Origin: DASXMX01 sp036794395
Lineage (GTDB): Bacteria > Planctomycetota > Phycisphaerae > Tepidisphaerales > Tepidisphaeraceae
Assembly (NCBI GenBank): GCA_036794395.1
Contig: DAIRGS010000149.1
Coordinates: 1-17,391, forward strand
Length of the DNA: 17,391 bases
Direction of reading: 5' to 3'
A program made the translations under genes and the position numbers. The notes beneath the pieces were generated by a model. It saw only the letters and a program-made list of their open reading frames with translations. It was not told the origin of the DNA and ran no database searches. The first letter of the stretch is position 1; each line of letters opens with the position of its first letter. This document shows positions 5,728-12,749 of the stretch, one piece after another.

Positions 5728-7608
5728 ATGTCGGATTCCACGCGACAGGTTGGTTTGACGTGTTGCGCAATGGCCATTTTGTCTCTGATCCGGGGAGCGA
5801 TGGGCCAAACCGCGACCGATTGGCCCAACGTATTTAACGATAAAGGCGGGACGCGATTTTCATCCCTCGAGCAGATCACCCGCGAGAACGTCACGAAGCT
5901 TTCAGTCGCATGGCGGTATAAGACGGGGGACAGCCGTGCCGGCAGCACGATCGAGTGTACGCCGCTGGTGATTGATGGCGTCATGTATTTGACAACGGTC
6001 AGCACGACGGTAGTTGCGATTGACGCCGCGACGGGAAAAGAGCGATGGAAATTCGATCCGCACATTGGATCTCCCGAGCACAACCTGGTCATCTCGGGCG
6101 GGGTAAATCGCGGGGTGGCGTACTGGTCGGATGGCAAGGCGCGCGGCGTCCGTCGCATTCTTTTAGCGACGGCCGATGCGCGATTGATTTCGCTTGATGC
6201 ATCAAACGGACAACGCGACTCCGGGTTCGCCAAAAATGGCGAATTGGACCTCCGAATCGGTCTCGATCGCGAGGTGGCGAAACTGCCGTACGGGGCCACC
6301 TCCGCGCCGATGGTGTTTGAGAATCTCGTGATTGTGGGCTTTGCCAATGGCGAAGCGTCGCCGGCCTCCCCCGGAGATAACCGGGCATTTGATGTGCGGA
6401 CCGGGAAGGAAGTTTGGCGATTCCACTCGATTCCGCGCGAAGGTGAATTCGGCGCCGACGGTTGGCCAGCTGGTGCGTGGCACAGCCGCGGCGGAGCAAA
6501 TGCATGGGCCGGACTGACCCTCGATGAAAACAGCGGCGTGCTGTTCAGCGCCACCGGCTCCCCGACCTCCGATTTCTACGGTGCCGATCGAACGGGTGAC
6601 AATTTGTTTTCCAACTGCGTTCTGGCTCAGGACGCGCGAACCGGCAAGCGTCTGTGGCACTTTCAAACGGTGCATCACGATCTGTGGGATCACGATAATC
6701 CCTGTCCGCCAGTGCTTATCACCGTGAAACGGGACGGGAAGGACATCGAAGCAGTCGCGCAACTGACCAAGACCGGATACTGCTTCATACTCGATCGCGC
6801 CACCGGTAAGCCTCTGTTCGAGGTGAAGGAAGTGCCCGCGCCCGAATCCGATGTGCCCGGCGAGCATGCTTCCAAAACACAGCCGATCCCGGTGAAGCCG
6901 CCTGCTTTGTCAAAACAGGTTTTCACGGACGACGAAGCGACGGATATTTCTCCCGAGGCGCACGCATACGTTATGAGCATCCTGAAAGACCATCCGCACG
7001 GCAAGGCCAATATCCCGCCGACCCTGGCGGGAACAGTCCTGCTGCCGGGATATCACGGCGGAGCCAATTGGTCGGGCGGATCATTCGATCCAATTTCGGG
7101 GTTGTTATATGTGAATACGAACAACATCCCTTTCTTTTGCCGGGTGAAAGACAACGGACGCGGCGGCTATACCTTCACGGGCTACGACTATTTCCTGGAC
7201 CAAAACCGTTATCCCGCGGTGAAGCCGCCATGGGGGCTGCTCAACTGTATTGATGTGAGCAAAGGTGAAATTCTCTGGAAAGTTCCACTGGGCGAATATC
7301 CTGAGCTGACCGCGAAGGGGATTGCGCAGACGGGCACAGAATCTTTCGGGGGCACGATCGTTACAGCCGGGGGATTAATCTTCGTGGGCGCCTCGAAGGA
7401 TGAAAAGTTTCACGCGTTTGATAAAACCACGGGCAAGCTTCTCTGGGATTTCAAATTGAACGCGGGTGGATATGCCACACCCAGTACGTATGCGGTGGGC
7501 GGCAGGCAATTCGTCGTTATTGCCGCGGGCGGGGGTGGCAAACAGCGCACGCGCAGCGGCGATGAATATGTGGCGTTCGCATTACCCGCGTCGGCGGCCA
7601 AGCCATGA
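5728..7608 (+). CDS. PQQ-dependent dehydrogenase, glucose dehydrogenase-like
   Basis: The 626-residue quinoprotein has a Sec-type signal peptide (residues 1-26, AMG before Gln27) and an eight-bladed PQQ propeller. Visible features are repeated tryptophan-docking stretches (AIDAATGKERWKF, DVRTGKEVWRF, AQDARTGKRLWHF, DKTTGKLLWDF), the glucose dehydrogenase-like run YGADRT...TVHHDLWDHDNP (about 284-325), and a C-terminal GGYATPSTYAVGGRQFVV. The family oxidises sugars or alcohols in the periplasm and passes electrons to the respiratory chain. Compared with E. coli Gcd it lacks the N-terminal membrane domain, and it has no cytochrome c domain, so the electron acceptor must be separate. No pqq biosynthesis genes lie in the window. 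GGAGG seven bases before ATG supports the start. It overlaps the DUF72 gene by ATGA. Substrate not assignable. Confidence 0.9.
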   Translation: MSDSTRQVGLTCCAMAILSLIRGAMGQTATDWPNVFNDKGGTRFSSLEQITRENVTKLSVAWRYKTGDSRAGSTIECTPLVIDGVMYLTTVSTTVVAIDAATGKERWKFDPHIGSPEHNLVISGGVNRGVAYWSDGKARGVRRILLATADARLISLDASNGQRDSGFAKNGELDLRIGLDREVAKLPYGATSAPMVFENLVIVGFANGEASPASPGDNRAFDVRTGKEVWRFHSIPREGEFGADGWPAGAWHSRGGANAWAGLTLDENSGVLFSATGSPTSDFYGADRTGDNLFSNCVLAQDARTGKRLWHFQTVHHDLWDHDNPCPPVLITVKRDGKDIEAVAQLTKTGYCFILDRATGKPLFEVKEVPAPESDVPGEHASKTQPIPVKPPALSKQVFTDDEATDISPEAHAYVMSILKDHPHGKANIPPTLAGTVLLPGYHGGANWSGGSFDPISGLLYVNTNNIPFFCRVKDNGRGGYTFTGYDYFLDQNRYPAVKPPWGLLNCIDVSKGEILWKVPLGEYPELTAKGIAQTGTESFGGTIVTAGGLIFVGASKDEKFHAFDKTTGKLLWDFKLNAGGYATPSTYAVGGRQFVVIAAGGGGKQRTRSGDEYVAFALPASAAKP

Positions 7609-8477
7609 TCCGAATTGGCATATCAGGCTGGACCTATACGCCATGGCGGGGGAAGTTTTATCCCGAGGATCTTGCGCAGAAACGCGAGCTTGAATATGCA
7701 AGCCTGCAACTTAATTCGATTGAGATCAACGGGACCTTTTATTCGCTTCAGCGGCCAAGCAGCTATCAAAGCTGGTACGAGCAGACGCCGGGCGATTTTG
7801 TATATTCGTTGAAGGGGCCCCGCTTCATCACGCACATGCGGCGATTGAAGGACGTGGATGCGCCAGTGGCCAATTTTTTTGCGTCCGGCGTTTTATGCCT
7901 GAAGGAAAAGTTGGGGCCGATCCTGTGGCAGTTTCCGCCCAACTTTAAATTTGATACCGAGCGATTCGAACGGTTCTTCGAAATGCTTCCGCAGGATACC
8001 GAAGAAGCGGCGACACTCGCGCGGAAACATGATGCCAAGGTTAAAGGTCGGGCATGGACCCAGACCGATCAGCGCCGGCGAATTCGACATGCCGTGGAGT
8101 TCCGGCACGAATCATTTCTGGTGCCGGAGTTCGTCAAGCTTTTGAGAAAGCATCGGATAGCGATGTGTATTGCCGATACGGGGCAGAAGTTCCCGTTTGC
8201 CGAAGACGTTACCGCGGATTTTATTTACCTGCGGCTTCATGGACCCGAAGAGATATACGCCAGCGGCTACTCGGATTCTGACCTTAAATTGTGGGCGAAG
8301 AGAATCATGGCCTGGGCCGGCGGGGGCGAGCCGAAGGATGCACATCGAATCGTAAGCAAGCGCGGCTCCAGCAGGAAAAGTCGGGATGTGTACATCTATT
8401 TCGACAACGATCTAAAAGTTAAAGCACCGTTCGATGCCATGGGACTGAGCCGGCTTTTGAAAGACAAAAGCGATTGA
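7605..8477 (+). CDS. DUF72 (YecE-like) TIM-barrel protein
   Basis: This 290-residue protein matches the DUF72/YecE family from its first residues (IRIGISGWTYTPWRGKFYP), followed by LQLNSIEINGTFYSLQRPSSYQSW, FVYSLKGPRFITHMRRL, and LGPILWQFPPNFKFD. Later landmarks are AVEFRHESF and the strand DFIYLRLHGPEEIYASGYSD. The fold is a TIM barrel; the biochemical function of the family is not established. Length is normal. The start ATG overlaps the stop of the PQQ dehydrogenase gene (ATGA), so translation is probably coupled and the two proteins are made together. The product has no signal peptide and should be cytoplasmic, unlike its upstream partner. A link to sugar or redox metabolism is only suggested by the operon. 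Confidence 0.9.
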   Translation: MIRIGISGWTYTPWRGKFYPEDLAQKRELEYASLQLNSIEINGTFYSLQRPSSYQSWYEQTPGDFVYSLKGPRFITHMRRLKDVDAPVANFFASGVLCLKEKLGPILWQFPPNFKFDTERFERFFEMLPQDTEEAATLARKHDAKVKGRAWTQTDQRRRIRHAVEFRHESFLVPEFVKLLRKHRIAMCIADTGQKFPFAEDVTADFIYLRLHGPEEIYASGYSDSDLKLWAKRIMAWAGGGEPKDAHRIVSKRGSSRKSRDVYIYFDNDLKVKAPFDAMGLSRLLKDKSD

Positions 8478-8548
8478 GTGGCGGTGGCCAGTTTGGTCGC
8501 AGTTGTTAGAATTCTCACCGCATCATTCAATCAGACGGAGGATTTCAG

Positions 8549-9652
8549 ATGGCCAGTCGTGTACGCGTCGCGATCGTCGGTCTCGGGTTTGGCGCGGAGT
8601 TCATTCCGATTTACCAGAACCATCCTGATGCGGAGATGTACGCCGTCTGCCAACGTAATCCAAAGACGCTGGAACAGATCGGCCAGGCGTTCGGCGTTAA
8701 ACAGCGCTATTCGAAATACGAAGACTTGTTGAAAGACCCGAACGTCGACGTGGTGCATATCAACACGCCGATCCCGGATCATGCACCGATGACGATTGCG
8801 GCCCTTAAAGCGGGCAAACACGTGGCCTGCACTGTGCCGATGGCAACGACCGTGGATGAGTGTGCGGCAATCGTCAAGGAGGCGCGGAAGCAGAAGAAGA
8901 ACTACATGATGATGGAGACCGTGGTGTACAGCCGCGAGTTCATCTTCGTGAAAAAGATGTTCGATAGCGGGCAGATGGGCCGGCTCCAGTTTATGCGCGG
9001 TTCGCACCAGCAGGAAATGGCCGGCTGGCCGGGCTACTGGGAAGGACTGCCACCCATGTATTACGCGACGCATTGCGTCGGGCCTCTGCTGGCGATGGCA
9101 GACAAACTCGCCGAATCGGTGCAGTGTCTGGGCTCTGGGCAGATCGCCGAAAACCTGGTGAAGAAGTACGGCTCGCCCTTCGCCCTGGAAAGCGCCCATA
9201 TCCGCCTTCGCAACAGCGCCGTCGGCGCTGAAGTCACACGATCCTTGTTCGAAACCGCCCGCCAATACCGCGAATCCTTCGACATTTACTGTGACAAAGT
9301 GAGCTTCGAGTGGTCGCAGATCGAACATGAGCAGGCCGTGCTGCATCGTGGCGAAACGCCCGAGCGCGTCACCGTTCCCGATTTTGCGAATCTACTGCCC
9401 GAAGGTATCCGTCGATATACCACCAAGGGCGTATACGACAGCGATGCCAATGTCCATCTGTCATTCAAACAAGGCAGTGGACATGGCGGCTCGCACCCCC
9501 ATCTCGCCCACGAATTCCTCCGCAGCATCGTCGAGAATCGCAAGCCGTGGGTGGATGAGCAGAAAAGCGCCAACTGGACATCCACCGGCATATGCGCCCA
9601 TCAAAGCGCGATGAACGGCGGGGAGAAGGTGATCGTTCCGGCGTTTGATTGA
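8549..9652 (+). CDS. Gfo/Idh/MocA family oxidoreductase, EKP-less variant
   Basis: The 367-residue protein has an N-terminal Rossmann domain (VRVAIVGLGFGAEFIPIY, dinucleotide-binding glycines at residues 11-15) and the family C-terminal alpha/beta domain. It would use NAD(P) to oxidise or reduce a sugar, inositol or related polyol. The conserved catalytic EKP after GKHV is replaced: GKHVACTVPMATT has Thr95-Val96-Pro97, so the usual lysine is missing. A histidine in YATHCVGPLLAMAD (about 172) may retain part of the active site. This TVP pattern looks like a distinct subfamily and not a random mutation, because the surrounding region is intact. GGAGG seven bases before ATG fixes the start. It is on the same strand as the PQQ dehydrogenase/DUF72 pair, 71 nt downstream, possibly the same transcript. 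Confidence 0.88.
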   Translation: MASRVRVAIVGLGFGAEFIPIYQNHPDAEMYAVCQRNPKTLEQIGQAFGVKQRYSKYEDLLKDPNVDVVHINTPIPDHAPMTIAALKAGKHVACTVPMATTVDECAAIVKEARKQKKNYMMMETVVYSREFIFVKKMFDSGQMGRLQFMRGSHQQEMAGWPGYWEGLPPMYYATHCVGPLLAMADKLAESVQCLGSGQIAENLVKKYGSPFALESAHIRLRNSAVGAEVTRSLFETARQYRESFDIYCDKVSFEWSQIEHEQAVLHRGETPERVTVPDFANLLPEGIRRYTTKGVYDSDANVHLSFKQGSGHGGSHPHLAHEFLRSIVENRKPWVDEQKSANWTSTGICAHQSAMNGGEKVIVPAFD

Positions 9653-9728
9653 AGCGTTTGGGTGGTGAGATTGTCTCCGACATCGCTTAATCGACGAATG
9701 GCTGGATTCACTTGAGATTTGACTGGGT

Positions 9729-10865
9729 ATGGCCAGTTCCACATCTTGGATCAAAAATCTCGATGTCATTGACGACTTGCCGTCGTTGTTGGACCGCTTG
9801 TTGTCGCTACAGGCAGCGGAAAACAAACCTCGCCCCGTGCAATATGCGTTTCGCGGCGTGGCAAACAAAACGTGGAGCCTCACTCCGTCGGTTTCGCGCA
9901 TCCCTGGAATCAATCACACAGCCTCCGGCCTGCGCATCGAGCGCCAGCAAATTGAGAATTTCCGAAGAGACGCGTGGCGGTTTTTAGGCCCGTTCGAGCG
10001 GCAGTTTCTCAACATTACGCTCACGGACCTAGTCAGGACGAAGCCCCTCGACCACAAATTGAAATGGGAAAGCGAAGGAATATGGTCCGCTCTTGCTATT
10101 GCAAGGCACTATGGCGCGCCCACCCGATTGCTGGACTGGACGCACAACGTCTTGTTCGCCGCATACTTCGCGGCGTGCAGTGAACCTGAAATGGATGGCG
10201 CCATCTGGTGGTTCGACCAGACTGAGTTCGAAACCGTTGTGGCTGATATGTGGGACTCGTGGGGGGTGAACATTAGAGACGACGGCAGCAAACAGCGTGC
10301 TATCGAACTGAGTGCGTTCGTTCCGGATGCAGCGCCGTGGATTTCAAAAGTTCACCATGATGTGCCTTTCACTCGCATGGAACGGCAGAAGGGATTCTTC
10401 ACTGCCTGCGGCCGTCTTGGCATTTCACACGACACCGCCGTGGATAATCTCGCTCGCGCCGCCGAAATTTCGCGCGGGCGCGTCGTCATCCCAGCGGCGC
10501 TTAAGGAACTCCTTCTGAACGCCTTGGAACGCATCGGGATCAACGCGCAAACACTCGACTACCCTGGCGCTGATATGGCAATGATGAAGACATCCGTAAA
10601 CCTCGATGCTTCGCATTTCCAGGCAGTGTCTAAGTTGGCAAAGAAAAAGAAGATATCTATTTCACAACTCGTGCAGTTGCTGATTGACGCCGCGAATCAG
10701 TCGTTTGATGAGATTCTCAGCCCGGTGCGCGAAGACTTCCGCAAAGGAGGGATGACGGAGGTGCAACTCGACGAACGCGTGGGCCGCGCCAGGAAAAAGG
10801 TGCTCGCAAAATCACGGGGGAAGTCCAGAAAATCGACAATGGGGGGAAACATACCGCGTCAATGA
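9729..10865 (+). CDS. FRG-domain protein with C-terminal RHH/antitoxin-like tail
   Basis: The 378-residue product contains an FRG domain. YAFRGVANKTWSLTPSVSR (residues 39-57) carries the name-giving Phe-Arg-Gly, and ARHYGAPTRLLDWTHN (125-140) is the family's most conserved block, followed by VLFAAYFAA. FRG domains are of unknown activity and often occur in phage-defence and mobile contexts. The FRG part ends in the usual way near residue 282 (ALERIGINAQTLDYPGAD). It is followed in frame by about 90 extra residues: a strand-helix-helix segment (286-325, MKTSVNLDASHF...ISISQLVQLLIDAA) resembling a ribbon-helix-helix domain, then FDEILSPVREDFRKGGMTE...ARKKVLAK, resembling the tails of PIN-partner antitoxins. 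Internal ATGs at 10575, 10581 and 10584 could also start the tail alone. The start at 9729 has no strong Shine-Dalgarno. Confidence 0.8.
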   Translation: MASSTSWIKNLDVIDDLPSLLDRLLSLQAAENKPRPVQYAFRGVANKTWSLTPSVSRIPGINHTASGLRIERQQIENFRRDAWRFLGPFERQFLNITLTDLVRTKPLDHKLKWESEGIWSALAIARHYGAPTRLLDWTHNVLFAAYFAACSEPEMDGAIWWFDQTEFETVVADMWDSWGVNIRDDGSKQRAIELSAFVPDAAPWISKVHHDVPFTRMERQKGFFTACGRLGISHDTAVDNLARAAEISRGRVVIPAALKELLLNALERIGINAQTLDYPGADMAMMKTSVNLDASHFQAVSKLAKKKKISISQLVQLLIDAANQSFDEILSPVREDFRKGGMTEVQLDERVGRARKKVLAKSRGKSRKSTMGGNIPRQ

Positions 10866-10899
10866 TCATTCGCTTGATTTGGTTTACTCTCAACGTCGC

Positions 10900-11307
10900 T
10901 CAGATAAATGGATTGAGCACTTTGACGTGCGCATTCCGAAAATCTCGTTCGTTTCGGGTTACTACAATTAATCCATGAACGAGCGCCGTCGCCGCGATCA
11001 TGCTGTCCTTGATCGGCATCGACTGTCCCGCCGCCCTAAGCTCCGCCAGTAATTTTGCCCATCGCAAGCCCGTAGCGGCGTCCCACGAAAGACATTGAAT
11101 TTGATTCACTCCCTCATCGAACCAATGTTCAAGCCGGCGGCGACGTTTTCCCGCCGGTAGCAGGTGGATGCCAAACCGGATCTCGCCCAAGATGATCGGA
11201 TCGACTGCGACCTCCGGTTCATGCCGTCGCAGCCAGTCGATCACGCGCGGATCTGGAGACGGCCTGGTGGGTTCGCTGAGGACATTGGCATCGGCGAGGT
11301 AGGTCAC
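10900..11307 (-). CDS. vapC: VapC-type PIN-domain ribonuclease toxin
   Basis: The 135-residue PIN-domain protein has the acidic active-site set: D6 (YLADANVLSE), E42 (ILGEIRFGI), D101 (IKDSMIAAT) and D122 (TRNERDF). This is the FitB-like VapC subgroup. VapC toxins are Mg2+-dependent RNases that cleave tRNA or rRNA and are held inactive by VapB. The start is a GTG at 11305-11307 overlapping the vapB stop (GTGA), so translation should be coupled and the toxin kept limited relative to the antitoxin. All active-site residues are present, so the toxin is probably functional. Its 3' end faces the FRG gene with only 34 nt between the two stop codons. Confidence 0.93.
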   Translation of the reverse strand: MTYLADANVLSEPTRPSPDPRVIDWLRRHEPEVAVDPIILGEIRFGIHLLPAGKRRRRLEHWFDEGVNQIQCLSWDAATGLRWAKLLAELRAAGQSMPIKDSMIAATALVHGLIVVTRNERDFRNAHVKVLNPFI

Positions 11308-11534
11308 AGGGTGTCGGTCGATTCGGACTCGATGGGAACGAAGTAGCCTTTTTCAGGGCACGCCAGCAGCCAGTCAACTAGCCCTTCGTTGGGGCGGGCC
11401 TTTCGGCGCAAAAGTCGGTATTCGCCGCGATCGATGCGCTCGATATCAAATTCCTGACCAACCTCAATACCGTCCAGCCGCCGCAACTCGGCGGGAAGCA
11501 CGATCTGGCCCTTGCTGGATATGCTTGTCTTCAT
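11304..11534 (-). CDS. vapB: VapB antitoxin, SpoVT/AbrB fold
   Basis: The 76-residue protein begins with a swapped-hairpin AbrB DNA-binding domain (MKTSISSKGQIVLPAELRRL...GQEFDIERIDRGEYRLLRR, residues 1-45). It ends in a short linear C-terminal segment (about 50-76, VDWLLACPEKGYFVP) of the kind that threads into the VapC active site. It should neutralise VapC and autoregulate the operon. The inverted repeat GTAAGA-n5-TCTTAC sits six bases upstream of ATG. No Shine-Dalgarno is visible before the start codon, and the predicted -10 box would place transcription start within a base or two of the ATG. Confidence 0.92.
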   Translation of the reverse strand: MKTSISSKGQIVLPAELRRLDGIEVGQEFDIERIDRGEYRLLRRKARPNEGLVDWLLACPEKGYFVPIESESTDTL

Positions 11535-11539
11535 ACTAA

Positions 11540-11556
11540 GTAAGATATCGTCTTAC
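11540..11556 (-). promoter_or_regulatory. vapBC operator (inverted repeat)
   Basis: This is a perfect 6-base inverted repeat, GTAAGA-TATCG-TCTTAC, centred 14 bases upstream of the vapB start codon. It overlaps the predicted -10 element. AbrB-type antitoxins bind such palindromes to repress their own promoter. The site is seen directly; its use as an operator is inferred from position. Confidence 0.65.
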
Positions 11557-11570
11557 CCGTAGTTTGACCA
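11542..11570 (-). promoter_or_regulatory. Candidate vapBC promoter, leaderless
   Basis: On the minus strand, TGGTCA (11570-11565) and TATCTT (11547-11542) are 17 bases apart; each matches 4 of 6 bases of the sigma70 consensus. The distance from -10 to the ATG at 11534 leaves room for almost no leader, matching the absent Shine-Dalgarno. The operator covers the -10. This is a prediction without experimental support. Confidence 0.4.
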
Positions 11571-11662
11571 TTTATTTAGGTGAAATCATTGCATCAAAAC
11601 CTCTCTGCCAAGGATGTCGGCCCGGAATCCGAATTTATCCCGCAATTCTTGCGCGTCTGGAA

Positions 11663-11690
11663 TTGCCGCCGGTAGTTGACTCGGTATAAT
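11663..11690 (+). promoter_or_regulatory. Candidate bactofilin promoter
   Basis: A perfect TATAAT lies at 11685-11690, preceded by TTGCCG at 11663-11668 with a 16-base spacer. It is about 72 bases upstream of the first bactofilin ATG and correctly oriented. The -35 is only a partial match. The intergenic DNA between vapB and the bactofilin gene (11535-11762) otherwise holds only the vapBC operator. Confidence 0.5.
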
Positions 11691-11762
11691 CCGCGCCGAA
11701 TCGGCCGGCCGGGCACCGGCGGCAAATTATAAGCAATTTTCCACCCGTGCAGGAGGCACCCC

Positions 11763-12182
11763 ATGGCAGAAGGCGGACAGGAATTCCCCACCATTCTCGG
11801 ACCGGATGCGAACTTTAAAGGCGAGTTGAATTTCGAGAAGGGAATGCGGCTGATGGGCCGGTTTGAGGGGAAGATCAATACCCCGGGCCGCCTGCACGTG
11901 GCCAAAGAGGCCAAGATGTCGGCTGATGTCGAGGCCGGCGCGATCATTGTCGAGGGCGAAGTGCAGGGCAACCTGTCGGCCAACGACCGCATCGAGCTCA
12001 AGGCCAGCGCTCGCTATGAGGGCGATCTCCGGACGACCAAACTTGTGGTCGATGAAGGCGCCATATTCAGCGGTCATGTCAATGTGGGCCCGGATGGGCA
12101 GCAAAAGCGGCCGAATCAGGGTGGTCCTCCTGTGCAGCGGCCTAGCGTTCAGCCGCCTCAACCGCAACAGCAGCCCAAGTAA
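11763..12182 (+). CDS. Bactofilin (polymer-forming cytoskeletal protein)
   Basis: The 139-residue protein has the bactofilin beta-helix: LGPDANFKGELNFEKGMRLMGRFEGKI, then regularly spaced hydrophobic-glycine turns (GRLHVAKEAKMSADVEAGAIIVEGEVQGNLSA and so on, residues about 12-108). Bactofilins polymerise without nucleotide into membrane-associated filaments that position cell-wall or appendage enzymes. The C-terminal tail (about 110-139) is disordered and rich in Pro and Gln (GGPPVQRPSVQPPQPQQQPK), as is usual. AGGAGG six bases before ATG gives a strong start, and a TATAAT promoter lies upstream. A second bactofilin follows 135 nt downstream on the same strand. Confidence 0.92.
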   Translation: MAEGGQEFPTILGPDANFKGELNFEKGMRLMGRFEGKINTPGRLHVAKEAKMSADVEAGAIIVEGEVQGNLSANDRIELKASARYEGDLRTTKLVVDEGAIFSGHVNVGPDGQQKRPNQGGPPVQRPSVQPPQPQQQPK

Positions 12183-12317
12183 TGCCCGGCTGCTGGATTG
12201 CACCGGCATAGGGTCGCCGTCGGATATGGGCTGCGGACAGGATGGGCAGAGCGGAGGCCGACGCAATTCTGCCCCTGGGTTCCTGTCTACCGGACGTTTT
12301 GGTTCCTATTCTCAATC

Positions 12318-12749
12318 ATGCCTCCCGCGGAATATAACGTGCCGTCGCCGGACGACCGCTCGACGATCGTCTGCCTCTACTGCAATAAGCCCCAGGAGGT
12401 AAGCCGCAAGGCGATGTCGGTCACGTGCAAGTTCTGTAACAAGTCGCTGAAGCTTGTTGACGTCCGATTTGACAAATACGAAGCCCGCCGGGTCATTGAT
12501 ACCTGTGGCACGGTTACGGTCGACAAGAAGGGGAACGTGGTCGCCGACAAAATTAACTGCGGCGGCCTGGTCGTCCGTGGAAAGATCAAGGGCACGGTTA
12601 TTAGCCGCGGGCCCGTGCTGGTCGGTCCCGAGGCTGAGATCAAGGGCGATGTCAGCGCCCCCACGCTCGCCGTTGGCGCCGGCGCGATCCTCGAAGGCAA
12701 TTATGTGATCGGGCCCAAGGCGCTGGGCCTCCCCCCCGCCGCGTCTTAG
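12318..12749 (+). CDS. Zinc-ribbon bactofilin
   Basis: The 143-residue protein combines an N-terminal zinc ribbon (CLYCNK at Cys19/22 and CKFCNK at Cys37/40, a CxxC-x14-CxxC arrangement) with a short bactofilin-type beta-helix (about residues 55-135: INCGGLVVRGKIKGTVISRGPVLVG, AEIKGDVSAPTLAVGAGAILEG). The ribbon may bind a partner protein or nucleic acid and tether it to bactofilin filaments; that is an inference. The start ATG 12318 precedes the conserved region; an in-frame TTG at 12198 would give a longer N-terminus of arginine- and tryptophan-rich sequence with no domain, which I reject. No strong Shine-Dalgarno is seen at 12318. Its stop overlaps by four bases the stop of the convergent TPR-glycosyltransferase gene. 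Confidence 0.85.
   Translation: MPPAEYNVPSPDDRSTIVCLYCNKPQEVSRKAMSVTCKFCNKSLKLVDVRFDKYEARRVIDTCGTVTVDKKGNVVADKINCGGLVVRGKIKGTVISRGPVLVGPEAEIKGDVSAPTLAVGAGAILEGNYVIGPKALGLPPAAS

Noticed and set aside
5655..6554. 299-codon minus-strand frame inside the PQQ dehydrogenase gene
   Set aside because: It lies opposite a clearly identified gene and has no recognisable domain or ribosome binding site.
8531..9346. 271-codon minus-strand frame opposite the Gfo/Idh/MocA gene
   Set aside because: Histidine- and arginine-rich antisense shadow of a strongly supported gene.
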